The notes below the pieces were generated by a model, which saw nothing but the letters and a program-made list of their open reading frames with translations, was not told where the DNA came from and searched no databases. Below are positions 51,184 through 60,951 of a stretch of DNA of 64,000 bases, piece by piece. The DNA comes from Phytophthora colocasiae. Lineage: Eukaryota; Oomycota; Peronosporomycetes; Peronosporales; Peronosporaceae. How positions within the stretch are numbered: position 1 is the stretch's first letter; every line of letters begins with the position of its first letter. The stretch lies in contig JAGKQI010000061.1 in the NCBI GenBank assembly GCA_018806915.1, positions 1,178,001 to 1,242,000 on the forward strand. Direction: 5' to 3'. The translations under genes and the position numbers were made by a program.

Positions 51184-51981
51184 CTAATCGAGACTATCGG
51201 TGACAAGATTCATGATAATGCGCAGATCGACAACGGCGATTGCATTTACACCATTTGGGAGAGCTTGGTTCGCGGGGATCGACAAGATTCGGTGCATGTC
51301 GAAGGTGACATTGGCAGCAGCTCCAGCAGCTGCGGGTCGAATTCTTCCGCTCGCTGTTGGTGTAATGGTTGGGTGTGGCCGGGTCGTACTGTCATATAGC
51401 TCATATCCAATCTGTTTACCAGTGGCACTGACTTTCAATAGCAGCACATATTAATACTGGATCCCAGTATAACCGAGCCACCATCTGGCAGCTCTCATCA
51501 GACTTGCCCACGTCTGAGATCTTCCAACCTCCACTGCGAGCGTCACCCAATCGGTTACGGTGCGACCTGCCGGTGCCGGTGTTCGGTTGAGCGTAGTTCT
51601 CTTTGGGCCGAATGTCGCATCAGCCTCCTTGTTCGGGTTGCCAGCTCTTCTCGCGGTCATCGAGCCGCGACTTGCAACCTCGCGACCATTTCCAGTTGCA
51701 CGATTGAACTCTTTCTTGAATTCTTCCGCAGTACTCTCATGCACTGTCGTCGGAAGCTCAACAATCACGAGACGCCCATCATCGAGGGCGAGAAATCGAA
51801 GCGCGATCCGCAGTCCTTCACCGTCTCCAACGTACTCATTGAATGCATCAATGGAGACTCCCTCACACACGAAGTACGGATCGATTTCGTCGTCATCGTT
51901 GTCGAAATAACTCGCAACCGCATCAAACTCCAGCGCATCGATGGCGACGCGAATATCATCGGCGGTCTTCAAAGTCGTCAT
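51184..51981 (-). pseudogene. Protein D, unit F, one in-frame stop
   Basis: Full length and in one frame, but the 6-bp insertion near 51,450 (as in unit D) creates a TAA between GYTGIQY and VLLLKVSATG. The two flanking parts are otherwise clean (177 and 88 codons). The C-terminal part is of the G/H type (KQIGYELYDS). Confidence 0.8.
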
Positions 51982-52336
51982 GCTTGCTGCAGCTGATGTT
52001 GGCCGTACCTCGTATATATACTAGTAGTTCTGGAAGAACAAAACGAATCCCCGTCGCAGCAAGTGCTCATTTTCTCTTTCTCGAAGGAAAGCGGGGAGGA
52101 AAAACCGTCCACTCACTGTCCGCTCACTGTCCGCTCAAGCTATGCATAAAACGGCATCTAGAGTACCCCTAGACAACGAGATCGTCGTCGTTGTCACTTG
52201 TTGTCCGCGGTGGAGCGGATCCGCTAATGTAGCGGACGGAAGTGGACGTTTTTTGACTGGCTGAAAATGGTCATATCTTTAGAGACATGTCATTAAGTGA
52301 GAGTTCACACACGTCACAGATATATCGGCTCCGACG
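51982..52336. other. Spacer between protein D (F) and LACTB2-like (G)
   Basis: No gene was seen. PUS7 is absent from here on. GTCCGCTC repeats at about 52,105-52,135 and the GTCCGC...GCGGAC hairpin at about 52,203-52,238 are kept as in other units. Confidence 0.4.
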
Positions 52337-53395
52337 GTGCTGGGCGGAGTAATTGCAGGCGCTATGTGGCTTCTACTGCGGTCATTAGCGCTGTATCACA
52401 GCAGCAAAGAGCAGTATAATGTCCCTATGTTGAGTATACTGCGTTTCAGCTTCCACGTGCGTCTGCATTCGTTGATCTTGTGGGTTTCTGGGGTTTCTAG
52501 TAGTCTTCCCGAGTATTCCTGATGTGGATCAATTACCCGGTTCAGTACTACGAGTGCTGGGCAATAACCCCAGTCGGATGACGCTTCGAGGCACAAATGT
52601 TTATATCGTCGGCAAGGCTATTGATCGACTGTAGTGATGACAATGAAGGGTTTGTGAAGAACCTGACGGAAGTGTGTCAATGCCATGGAGTGGACGAGAT
52701 TTCGGATCTTTTGGTGACTGACGCACGGACACTTGGATCACGTTGGTGGACTGTTGCAATTGAAGCAAAGGTTTCCAGCTCTGAAAGTGTGGAAATACCT
52801 CCCTAAAACAGCTAAAGAAGGTGATGGAGATGGAGATCGACGGCTGAGACTGAGCAACAACGAGAGTCGGAGACTGGGGATTCAGGCGTTACAAGATGGA
52901 CAAGAGTTCCAAGTACCAGGAAGTGAAGGAGTCTTGAGAACAGTGTACACTCCAGGACACTGCAATGATCACGTTTGTTTTGTACTGGATGGAGTGGGGG
53001 ATCTGAAAGCTCCTGTCTTATTCTCGGGGGACTGCATCTTGGGCATTGGCAGTTGCATGTTTGACTCACTTGCCGACCTCATGGCATCATTAGCGAAGTT
53101 GAAGCAATGTGGAGCTGCTACTATTTACCCAGGACACGGACCAGTTGTGGACGATGCAGCTGCTAAGATCCTGGAGTACATCACTCACCGTCAGCAGCGT
53201 GAGGACGAGATCTTAACGGTGCTAAAGCAGCACGGGAGACTGACATCGTCCGAGGTTGTGGATAAAATTTACGACCCTTTGCCGTACTTGCTGCGTTTAT
53301 CTGCAACGAAGGCAACCGAGAAGCACCTGCAGAAACTGCTGCTGGAATACCGCGTGCAACGTCAAGCTGGATGGTTCCAGGCTGCTACGTACTAG
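52337..53395 (+). pseudogene. LACTB2: LACTB2-like gene, unit G
   Basis: The start codon is lost in a 9-bp deletion before the conserved SDGAG region (near 52,327). A T insertion near 52,505, the 11-bp deletion and the TGAC duplication follow. The catalytic half is open from 52,733 to the natural end (WFQAATY), but without the first metal-binding motif in frame. Confidence 0.85.
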
Positions 53396-53554
53396 TAGTA
53401 CAACTTGACAGTGAGCTAAGCAGCACAAGAACAGTTATCGGTTGTGTTGTTTTTGTGATTGGGTTTATAGTGATGGCTGCTCTACATGAACAGAGCAAAA
53501 TAAATGACGCATGGAACCTGGTCTACTCGACAAACGACCGGACCCGCTTGGTGT

Positions 53555-53764
53555 TTATGTGTGGCTATTGTTGTGCCGAGCCAGCTTCAAGTTGTCTTGG
53601 ATCTGCTGTCGGGACTGTTCCGCCATGACGTTCATCTTGATAATCTGCGCCATGAGCGAGTCCGTGGTCGGATCTGGAGCATTCTGTTCGTATGCCTTGG
53701 GACTGCTAAAGCTGCCGTTGTACAGATCCGAAGATGCACTATTCAACCGAGCAACGGCCATGGA
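53555..53764 (-). pseudogene. Pro/Ser-rich gene, unit G, C-terminal fragment
   Basis: The C-terminal helix region (TDSLMAQIIKMNVMAEQSRQ) in place. The remainder of the gene is in the inverted block that starts at about 53,765. Confidence 0.5.
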
Positions 53765-54215
53765 TGGCTTGGTAGGCATGTGACCACTTCCAGACGTAGA
53801 ACTAAAGAAGAAGCGGATGACTCAAGCTTTTTTCAACTCTTCTCCAAGCAATTCCTTCCGAATTTCCGTCCGTATCTTTTCCTTGACTTCATCTTGAATC
53901 TCATCTCGAATTTGGGCCCGCAGCTCTATCTCATCTTGAATTGCAGCCTCATGCTCTGCTTGAGCTCGCTGTTCTTCACGAATACTTTCCTCGATTTCAG
54001 ACGAATTGTTGTAGTCATCTTGGAGCGGATCCTAGCCTCCTCTTCTGCTCGGATTCGTGTGTCCATTTCCTCAGCACGACGAGGAGGTAGCTTTATACGC
54101 ACAGGCGGGTGGAGCAGCTCCCATTCCCAAACATCCCGGACAACCGACCCACAACAACCACGTGAAGCCCGGCTCAGCGTCGTTGCCTGGTGTACCTGTC
54201 ACGATCTGCGATGGA

Positions 54216-54661
54216 TAGTGTTCGCACTAACGCTAACTGTAGAGTTGGCGACCCTGTTTATAAACAGTTAGTTAGTGTGTAGTAAATTTTACTAACATGT
54301 TGGTGGAGTTAGACGCTCACCCGTCGCTTACTGATCCTGAGCCCACAGTTCTGTTGAATGTTGAATGTGTGACTGAATTCCCGCTCTTGGCTCCAATTGC
54401 AACGAGACTCTTTACGGTTCCTACCTCTTCTGCTGCTGCAGAACGTGTTTGGAGACTCTACGGACTACATGAGAAGCGTGATTGAAGACTTGGAAGACGA
54501 AGCTACTGAAGACAGCGACGCATCGGCTGCGCAGGACAATACTACTATAGTACTGTAGTTATATAGGAAGTCCACAACAAACAGGGTAACACGTTTGCTA
54601 ACAGCACTAACAGTAAGTTAGTGTGTAGTAATTCTAGCAAACATGTTGGCGGAGTACACTA
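54216..54661. mobile_element. Small hAT-derived element with hATC remnant, 446 bp
   Basis: An exact 8-bp target duplication GCGATGGA (54,208-54,215 and 54,662-54,669). The ends TAGTGTTCGC and TAGTGTACTC (inverted) fit the hAT YARNG rule. A direct repeat of about 40 bp (AGTTAGTGTGTAGTAA...) lies near the left end and again at the right end. The element sits in the inverted block of unit G, so it inserted into this unit only. Confidence 0.88.
54297..54485 (+). pseudogene. hAT transposase C-terminal dimerisation fragment
   Basis: 62 open codons containing EFPLLAPIATRLFTVPTSSA followed by AAERVW, the core of the hAT C-terminal dimerisation region. The domain then ends early and no catalytic part is present. 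It indicates that the element derives from an autonomous hAT by internal deletion. Confidence 0.85.
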
Positions 54662-54810
54662 GCGATGGACCTTCGCCTAAGAAATCCAACCGCAGTGTAG
54701 ATGCCTTTGCTGGTCCACGCTACGCTGGCCAACGCCGCCACAGTCACTCGATGCCAGTCATCTAAAGAAGAATCCATAATAACGAAAAGTTTTGTGATCT
54801 TTTTAAATAT

Positions 54811-55101
54811 TTAAAAAGATGCGTGAAGTTGAATTGACACTGGCGATGCAGAAATTACCCCACAAAGCTTTTCATGAAACCAAACCACGTTGTTGTAGAA
54901 TCCATTGGTTGCTGCTAAATCCATTGCCTCGGTGGATAATGGTGCATCGCAGTTAGCAAGCAGCCAGTCGAAGCTAGCCCAACGTCCGCTTCTGCAATAG
55001 TACACCTTCGCCCTCTTGCAAAAATCTCCAACCCCGTGGTACTTGTCGTGCCATTCCGATGGATTCGAATTCCAGACTTCTTCGCGGGACTTGGGAGCCA
55101 T
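54811..55101 (-). pseudogene. Ankyrin-like gene N-terminus, unit G, inverted
   Basis: Same inverted 5' part as in unit B, with an intact MAPKSREEVW start and the first ankyrin-like unit, ending in sequence from beyond the inversion boundary. Confidence 0.7.
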
Positions 55102-55209
55102 AGTCGCTTACAAAAGAATAATGGTAGGCAACAGTCGTGGAATTCTCATGATTGATGAAATTGCCTCCGTTTTACACCTTTCCAGAAGCTCGTTCCTTTT
55201 TCCTATTCG

Positions 55210-55340
55210 AAGGTTGCACGACAGCATCAATGGATGGAGCAGCAACCCAAAAACTGTCCAGTATCTTCACGAAAATCGTAATGAAGGCTGCACAACTGCT
55301 GCCATGGATGGAGCTGCCACCAACAACCACCTTGCCACGT
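55210..55340 (+). pseudogene. Ankyrin-like repeat fragment, unit G
   Basis: Parts of two repeat units on the plus strand, with a small deletion after GAAT (near 55,246) that is shared with unit H. Confidence 0.6.
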
Positions 55341-55553
55341 ACTGTTGTTGGGCGTTTCCTCTGGCTTTTGCTCTTCGTAGTTCGATTCGTCTCGGGCTTG
55401 CTTCCTCTGAATTATTTTTCTTTTGCTGTTGTTCGCGAAGCTGAGGCTAACACTACTGCAAGTGGAACCAAGAAGCAAACTCCTCAATCAAATGAATTCA
55501 CGGTGGTTTCAGACTGCAGTTGAACCGCATGAATCCATAGCAGTGTTTTGTTT

Positions 55554-56339
55554 CTAATCGAGACTATCGATGACTAGATTCATCACGGTACGTAGATCGA
55601 CAACGGCGATTGCATTTACACCATTTGGGAGAGCTTGGTTCGCGGGGATCGACAAGATTCTGTGCATGTCGAAGGTGACATTGGCAGCAGCTGCTGCGGG
55701 TCGAATTCTTCCGCTCGCTGTTGGTCTAATGGTTGGGTGTGGCCGGGTCGTACTGTCATATAGCTCATATCCAATCTGTTTACCAGTGGCACTTACTTTT
55801 AATAGCAGCACATACTGGATCCCAGTATAACCGAACCACCATTCGGCAGCTTCCATCAGACTTGCCCACGTCTGAGATCTTCCAACCTCCACTGCCAGTG
55901 TCACCCAATCGGTTACGGTGCGAGGTGCCGGTGCCGGTGTTCGGTTGAGCGTAGTTCTCATTGGGCCGAATGTCGCATCAGCCTCCTTGTTCGGGTTGCC
56001 AGCTCTTCTCGCGGTCATCGAGCCGCGACTTGCAACCTCGCGACCATTTCCAGTTGCACGATTGAACTCTTTCTTGAATTCTTCCGCAGTACTCTCATGC
56101 ACTGTCGTCGGAAGCTCAACAATCACGAGACGCCCATCATCGAGGGCGAGAAATCGAAGCGCGATCCGCAGTCCTTCACCGTCTCCAACGTACTCATTGA
56201 ATGCATCAATGGAGACTCCCTCACACACGAAGTACGGATCGATTTCGTCGTCATCGTTGTCGAAATAACTCGCAACCGCATCAAACTCCAGCGCATCGAT
56301 GGCGACGCGAATATCATCGGCGGTCTTCAAAGTCGTCAT
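55554..56339 (-). CDS. Protein D, unit G, intact (261 residues)
   Basis: Open from MTTLKTADDIRVAIDALEFD to DSLD. Compared with units B and E it has an in-frame loss of two Ala residues in the PAAAAANVTF stretch and several conservative changes (EAAEWWFGYTG, KQIGYELYDS). In-frame length change and conservative substitution suggest that it evolved under protein-level constraint. Confidence 0.7.
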   Translation of the reverse strand: MTTLKTADDIRVAIDALEFDAVASYFDNDDDEIDPYFVCEGVSIDAFNEYVGDGEGLRIALRFLALDDGRLVIVELPTTVHESTAEEFKKEFNRATGNGREVASRGSMTARRAGNPNKEADATFGPMRTTLNRTPAPAPRTVTDWVTLAVEVGRSQTWASLMEAAEWWFGYTGIQYVLLLKVSATGKQIGYELYDSTTRPHPTIRPTASGRIRPAAAAANVTFDMHRILSIPANQALPNGVNAIAVVDLRTVMNLVIDSLD

Positions 56340-56690
56340 GCTTGCTGCAGCTGATGTTGGCCGTACCTCGTATATATACTAGTAGTTCTGGAAGAACAAA
56401 ACGAATCCCCGTCGCAGCAAGTGCTCATTTTCTCTTTCTCGAAGGAAAGCGGGGAGGAAAAACCGTCCACTCACTGTCCGCTCACTGTCCGCTCAAGCTA
56501 TGCATAAAACGGCATCTAGAGTACCCCTAGACAACGAGATCGTCGTCGTTGTCACTTGTTGTCCGCGGTGGAGCGGATCCGCTAATGTAGCGGACGGAAG
56601 TGGACGTTTTTTGACTGGCTGAAAATGGTCATATCTTTAGAGACATGTCATTAAGTGAGAGTTCACACACGTCACAGATATATCGGCTCC
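56340..56690. other. Spacer between protein D (G) and LACTB2-like (H)
   Basis: Nearly identical to 51,982-52,336. No gene was seen. Confidence 0.4.
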
Positions 56691-57764
56691 GACGGTGCTG
56701 GGCGGAGTAATTGCAGGCGCTATGTGGCTTCTACTGCGGTCATTAGCGCTGTATCACAGCAGCAAAGAGCAGTATAATGTCCCTATGTTGAGTATACTGC
56801 GTTTCAGCTTCCACGTGCGTCTGCATTCGTTGATCTTGTGGGTTTCTGGGGTTTCTAGTAGTCTTCCCGAGTATTCCTGATGTGGATCAATTACCCGGTT
56901 CAGTACTACGAGTGCTGGGCAATAACCCCAGTCGGATGACGCTTCGAGGCACAAATGTTTATATCGTCGGCAGTGGATCACGAAGGCTATTGATCGACTG
57001 TAGTGATGACAATGAAGGGTTTGTGAAGAACCTGACGGAAGTGTGTCAATGTCATGGAGTGGACGAGATTTCGGATCTTTTGGTGACTGACGCACGGACA
57101 CTTGGATCACGTTGGTGGACTGTTGCAATTGAAGCAAAGGTTTCCAGCTCTGAAAGTGTGGAAATACCTCCCTGAAACAGCTAAAGAAGGTGATGGAGAT
57201 GGAGATCGACGGCTGAGACTGAGCAACAGCGAGAGTCGGAGACTGGGGATTCAGGCGTTACAAGATGGACAAGAGTTTCAAGTACCAGGAAGTGAAGGAG
57301 TCTTGAGAACAGTGTACACTCCAGGACACTGCAATGATCACGTTTGTTTTGTACTGGATGGAGTGGGGGATCTGAAAGCTCCTGTCTTATTCTCGGGGGA
57401 CTGCATCTTGGGCATTGGCAGTTGCATGTTTGACTCACTTGCCGACCTCATGGCATCATTAGCGAAGTTGAAGCAATGTGGAGCTGCTACTATTTACCCA
57501 GGACACGGACCAGTTGTGGACGATGCAGCTGCTAAGATCCTGGAGTACATCACTCACCGTCAGCAGCGTGAGGACGAGATCTTAGCGGTGCTAAAGCAGC
57601 ACGGGAGACTGACATCGTCCGAGGTTGTGGATAAAATTTACGACCCTTTGCCGTACTTGCTGCGTTTATCTGCAACGAAGGCAACCGAGAAGCACCTGCA
57701 GAAACTGCTGCTGGAATACCGCGTGCAACGTCAAGCTGGATGGTTCCAGGCTGCTACGTACTAG
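56690..57764 (+). pseudogene. LACTB2: LACTB2-like gene, unit H
   Basis: Sister of the unit G copy, with the same start loss and T insertion (near 56,870), but the 11-bp stretch after VYIVG is present, as in unit E. The TGAC duplication destroys the metal-site frame at about 57,090. The catalytic half is open from 57,102 to the natural end. Confidence 0.85.
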
Positions 57765-57923
57765 TAGTACAACTTGACAGTGAGCTAAGCAGCACAAGAA
57801 CAGTTATCGGTTGTGTTGTTTTTGTGATTGGGTTTATAGTGATGGCTGCTCTACATGAACAGAGCAAAATAAATGACGCATGGAACCTGGTCTACTCGAC
57901 AAACGACCGGACCCGCTTGGTGT

Positions 57924-58444
57924 TTATGTGTGGCTATTGTTGTGCCGAGCCAGCTTCAAGTTGTCTTGGATCTGCTGTCGGGACTGTTCCGCCATGACGT
58001 TCATCTTGATAATCTGCGCCATGAGCGAGTCCGTGGTCGGATCTGGAGCATTCTGTTCGTATGCCTTGGGACTACTAAAGCTGCCGTTGTACAGATTCGA
58101 AGATGCACTATTCAACCGAGCAACGGCCATGGATCCTCTGGCTACTGGCGTCTCCGAGTCTCGCTCCTTGTAGTAATTATCTTTCGGACTGTCAGGTGGC
58201 GAGTGACTGTGACGCCGCGTTGGCCAGCGTAGCGTGGACCAGCAAAGGCATCTACACTGCGGTTGGATTTCTTAGGCGAAGGTCCATCGTAGATCGTGAC
58301 AGGTACACCAGGCAACGACGCTGAGCCGGGCTTCACGTGGTTGTTGTGGGTCGGTTGTCCGGGATGTTTGGGAATGGGAGCTGCTGCTCCACCCGCCTGT
58401 GCGTATAAAGCTACCTCCCCGTCGTGCTGAGGAAATGGACACAC
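57924..58444 (-). pseudogene. Pro/Ser-rich gene, unit H, frameshifted
   Basis: Full-length homology to 14,996-15,520 with a frame change near 58,215 (GQRG for GQRR) that separates the N-terminal and C-terminal parts. Confidence 0.55.
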
Positions 58445-58803
58445 GAATCCGAGCAGAAGAGGAGGCTAGGATCCTCTCCAAGATGACTACAACAATTCGG
58501 TCTGAAATCGAGGAAAGTATTCGTGAAGAACAGCGAGCTCAAGCAGAGCATGAGGCTGCAATTCAAGCTGAGATAGAGCTGCGGGCCCAAATTCGAGACG
58601 AGATTCAAGATGAAGTCAAGGACAAGATACGAGCGGAAATTCGGAAGGAATTGCTTGGAGAAGAGTTGAAAAAAGCTTGCTTCTTCTACAGTTCTACGTC
58701 TGGAAGTGGTCACATGCCTACCAAGCCAACCGGTTTGCGATGCCAGTCATCTAAAGAAGAATCCATAATAACGAAAAGTTTTGTGATCTTTTTAAATATT
58801 TAA
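58435..58803 (+). CDS. Coiled-coil protein, unit H (only copy without the one-base loss)
   Basis: 122 codons from ATG. Residues 1-82 are almost entirely charged and helical (IRSEIEESIREEQRAQAEHE, then RAQIRDEIQDEVKDKIRAEI), consistent with a long coiled coil. Other copies end ELLGEELKKA at a TGA. Here a short deletion removes that stop, so the frame runs on for about 40 residues into former spacer. The gene is head-to-head with the Pro/Ser-rich gene. No family was recognised. Confidence 0.5.
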   Translation: MDTRIRAEEEARILSKMTTTIRSEIEESIREEQRAQAEHEAAIQAEIELRAQIRDEIQDEVKDKIRAEIRKELLGEELKKACFFYSSTSGSGHMPTKPTGLRCQSSKEESIITKSFVIFLNI

Positions 58804-59090
58804 AAAGATGCGTGAAGTTGAATTGACACTGGCGATGCAGAAATTACCCCACAAAGCTTTTCATGAAACCAAACCACGTTGTTGTAGAATCCATTGGTTG
58901 CTGCTAAATCCATTGCCTCGGTGGATAATGGTGCATCGCAGTTAGCAAGCAGCCAGTCGAAGCTAGCCCGACGTCCGCTTCTGCAATAGTACACCTTCGC
59001 CCTCTTGCAAAAATCTCCAACCCCGTGGTACTTGTCGTGCCATTCCGATGGATTCGAATTCCAGACTTCTTCGCGGGACTTGGGAGCCAT
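58800..59090 (-). pseudogene. Ankyrin-like gene N-terminus, unit H, inverted
   Basis: As in units B and G, with one substitution (GRRASF for GRWASF). Confidence 0.7.
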
Positions 59091-59199
59091 AGTCGCTTAC
59101 AAAAAGAATAATGGTAGGCAACAGTCGTGGAATTCTCATGATTGATGAAATTGCCTCCGTTTTACACCTTTCCAGAATCTCGTTCCTTTTTCCTATTCG

Positions 59200-59330
59200 A
59201 AGGTTGCACGACAGCATCAATGGATGGAGCAGCAACCCAAAAACTGTCCAGTATCTTCACGAAAATCGTAATGAAGGCTGCACAACTGCTGCCATGGATG
59301 GAGCTGCCACCAACAACCACCTTGCCACGT
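59200..59330 (+). pseudogene. Ankyrin-like repeat fragment, unit H
   Basis: Matches the fragment of unit G, with the same small deletion. Confidence 0.6.
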
Positions 59331-59543
59331 ACTGTTGTTGGGCGTTTCCTCTGGCTTTTGCTCTTCGTAGTTCGATTCGTCTCGGGCTTGCTTCCTCTGA
59401 ATTATTTTTCTTTTGCTGTTGTTCGCGAAGCTGAGGCTAACACTACTGCAAGTGGAACCAAGAAGCAAACTCCTCAATCAAATGAATTCACGGTGGTTTC
59501 AGACTGCAGTTGAACCGCATGAATCCATAGCAGTGTTTTGTTT

Positions 59544-60329
59544 CTAATCGAGACTATCGATGACTAGATTCATCACGGTACGTAGATCGACAACGGCGAT
59601 TGCATTTACACCATTTGGGAGAGCTTGGTTCGCGGGGATCGACAAGATTCTGTGCATGTCGAAGGTGACATTGGCAGCAGCTGCTGCGGGTCGAATTCTT
59701 CCGCTCGCTGTTGGTCTAATGGTTGGGTGTGGCCGGGTCGTACTGTCATATAGCTCATATCCAATCTGTTTACCAGTGGCACTTACTTTTAATAGCAGCA
59801 CATACTGGATCCCAGTATAACCGAACCACCATTCGGCAGCTTCCATCAGACTTGCCCACGTCTGAGATCTTCCAACCTCCACTGCGAGCGTCACCCAATC
59901 TTCAATGGTACGAGGTGCCGGTGCTGGTGTTTGGTTGGGTGTAGATCCCATTGGTCCGAATGTTGCATCAGCCTCCTTGTTCGGGTTGCCAGCTCTTCTC
60001 GCGGTCATCGAGCCGCGACTTGCAACCTCGCGATCATTTCCAGTTGCACGATTGAACTCTTTCTTGAATTCTTCCGCAGTGCTCTCATGCACTTTCGTCG
60101 GAAGCTCAACAATCACGAGACGCCCATCATCAAGGGCGAGAAATCGAAGCGCAATCCGCAGTCCTTCACCGTCTCCAACGTACTCATTGAATGCATCAAT
60201 GGAGACTCCCTCACACACGAAGTACGGATCGATTTCGTCGTCATCGTTGTCGAAATAACTTGCAACCGCATCAAGCTCCAGCGCATCGATGGCGACGCGA
60301 ATATCATCGGCGGTCTTCAAAGTCGTCAT
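59544..60329 (-). CDS. Protein D, unit H, intact (261 residues)
   Basis: Open from MTTLKTADDIRVAIDALELD to DSLD. The middle differs from unit G (GPMGSTPNQTPAPAPRTIED for GPMRTTLNRTPAPAPRTVTD) while the flanks are nearly identical. This patchwork suggests gene conversion. An in-frame extension upstream to 60,413 is not conserved. Confidence 0.7.
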   Translation of the reverse strand: MTTLKTADDIRVAIDALELDAVASYFDNDDDEIDPYFVCEGVSIDAFNEYVGDGEGLRIALRFLALDDGRLVIVELPTKVHESTAEEFKKEFNRATGNDREVASRGSMTARRAGNPNKEADATFGPMGSTPNQTPAPAPRTIEDWVTLAVEVGRSQTWASLMEAAEWWFGYTGIQYVLLLKVSATGKQIGYELYDSTTRPHPTIRPTASGRIRPAAAAANVTFDMHRILSIPANQALPNGVNAIAVVDLRTVMNLVIDSLD

Positions 60330-60582
60330 GCAGCTGATTTGGCATACGAGATACGTATATATACTAGTAGTTCTGGAAGAACAAAACGAATCCCCGTCGC
60401 AGCAAGTTCTCATTTTCTCTTTCTCGAAATGGGAAAGGAAAGCGGGGAGGAAAAACCGTCCGCTCGTCCGCTCACTGTCCGCTCAAGCTATAAAGGCATC
60501 TAGAGTACCCCTAGACACCCTCAGAGACAGCGATGATGTACTATATTGTACATATGGTACATACTATAGTACTTAAGATACA
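60330..60582. other. Spacer after unit H, end of the array
   Basis: Matches the other D-to-LACTB2 spacers up to about 60,530, then a diverged TAGTAC/GTACTA tract (60,535-60,575). No gene was seen. Confidence 0.4.
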
Positions 60583-60750
60583 AATGCGGATCCGCTCCAC
60601 CGCGGACAACAAGTGACAACGACGACGATCTCGAGGTCGGTGGTGCTGCTCGTCGTGGAGGCGCGATCTCCCTGATGACAGGTATATGGCGTGGTGCAAC
60701 ACAATTCAACTTGCAGGCAGCAAGATGTCGCCAACTCGAACTCCTGTGTG
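60583..60750 (+). pseudogene. Scrambled array debris with inverted PUS7 fragment
   Basis: 60,583-60,632 is the reverse complement of the GCGGATCC-containing spacer. 60,637-60,660 matches the plus strand of the PUS7 5' end. 60,658-60,745 is the reverse complement of the PUS7 RDLPDDRY...LSPTRTPV segment, so the coding strand is plus here. It is the far edge of the repeat array. Confidence 0.65.
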
Positions 60751-60882
60751 CTTTATTTTCTTCAAATGAGTGGTGCTGGCTCGGGTATACTAGTATATTA
60801 AATGTATACATCAACTGCGGACGGATATTTATAAATCCAGCTGACGGGGTAGGTTAAAATATGATTCAAATTTAACCTAACC

Positions 60883-60951
60883 CAGTTGGGCGCAGCACTC
60901 ACTCTCAAGATACAAAATTTGTATCTTGAGAGTGAGTGCTGCGCCCAACTG
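60883..60951. repeat. Near-perfect 69-bp palindrome
   Basis: Two 34-bp arms (60,883-60,916 and 60,918-60,951) are exact reverse complements around a single central A. Each arm starts CAGTTGGGCGCAGCACTC. A second weaker hairpin (TAGGTTAAA/TTTAACCTA) lies just left at about 60,851-60,880. Confidence 0.95.

Larger units (their letters stand above)
53765..54752. other. Inverted block with coiled-coil and Pro/Ser-rich gene parts, unit G
   Basis: Compared with units A, B and H, sequence from the ACATGCCTACCAAGCCA side of the coiled-coil gene to the CAGTCACTCG part of the Pro/Ser-rich gene is reversed. The block is about 535 bp once the hAT insertion is taken out. In it the coiled-coil gene reads on the minus strand and carries the one-base loss of units A-E. 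Confidence 0.75.

Noticed and set aside
57740..57997. Plus-strand ORF with hydrophobic stretch after LACTB2 (also 14,806, 20,139 and 53,371)
   Set aside because: It overlaps the LACTB2 end and the 3' end of the Pro/Ser-rich gene. It is conserved only because the DNA is duplicated, and no protein-level signal was seen.
14180..60580. CRISPR-like or satellite interpretation of the repeated segments
   Set aside because: Repeat units are multigene and kilobases long with eukaryotic gene families; there are no short regularly spaced repeats.
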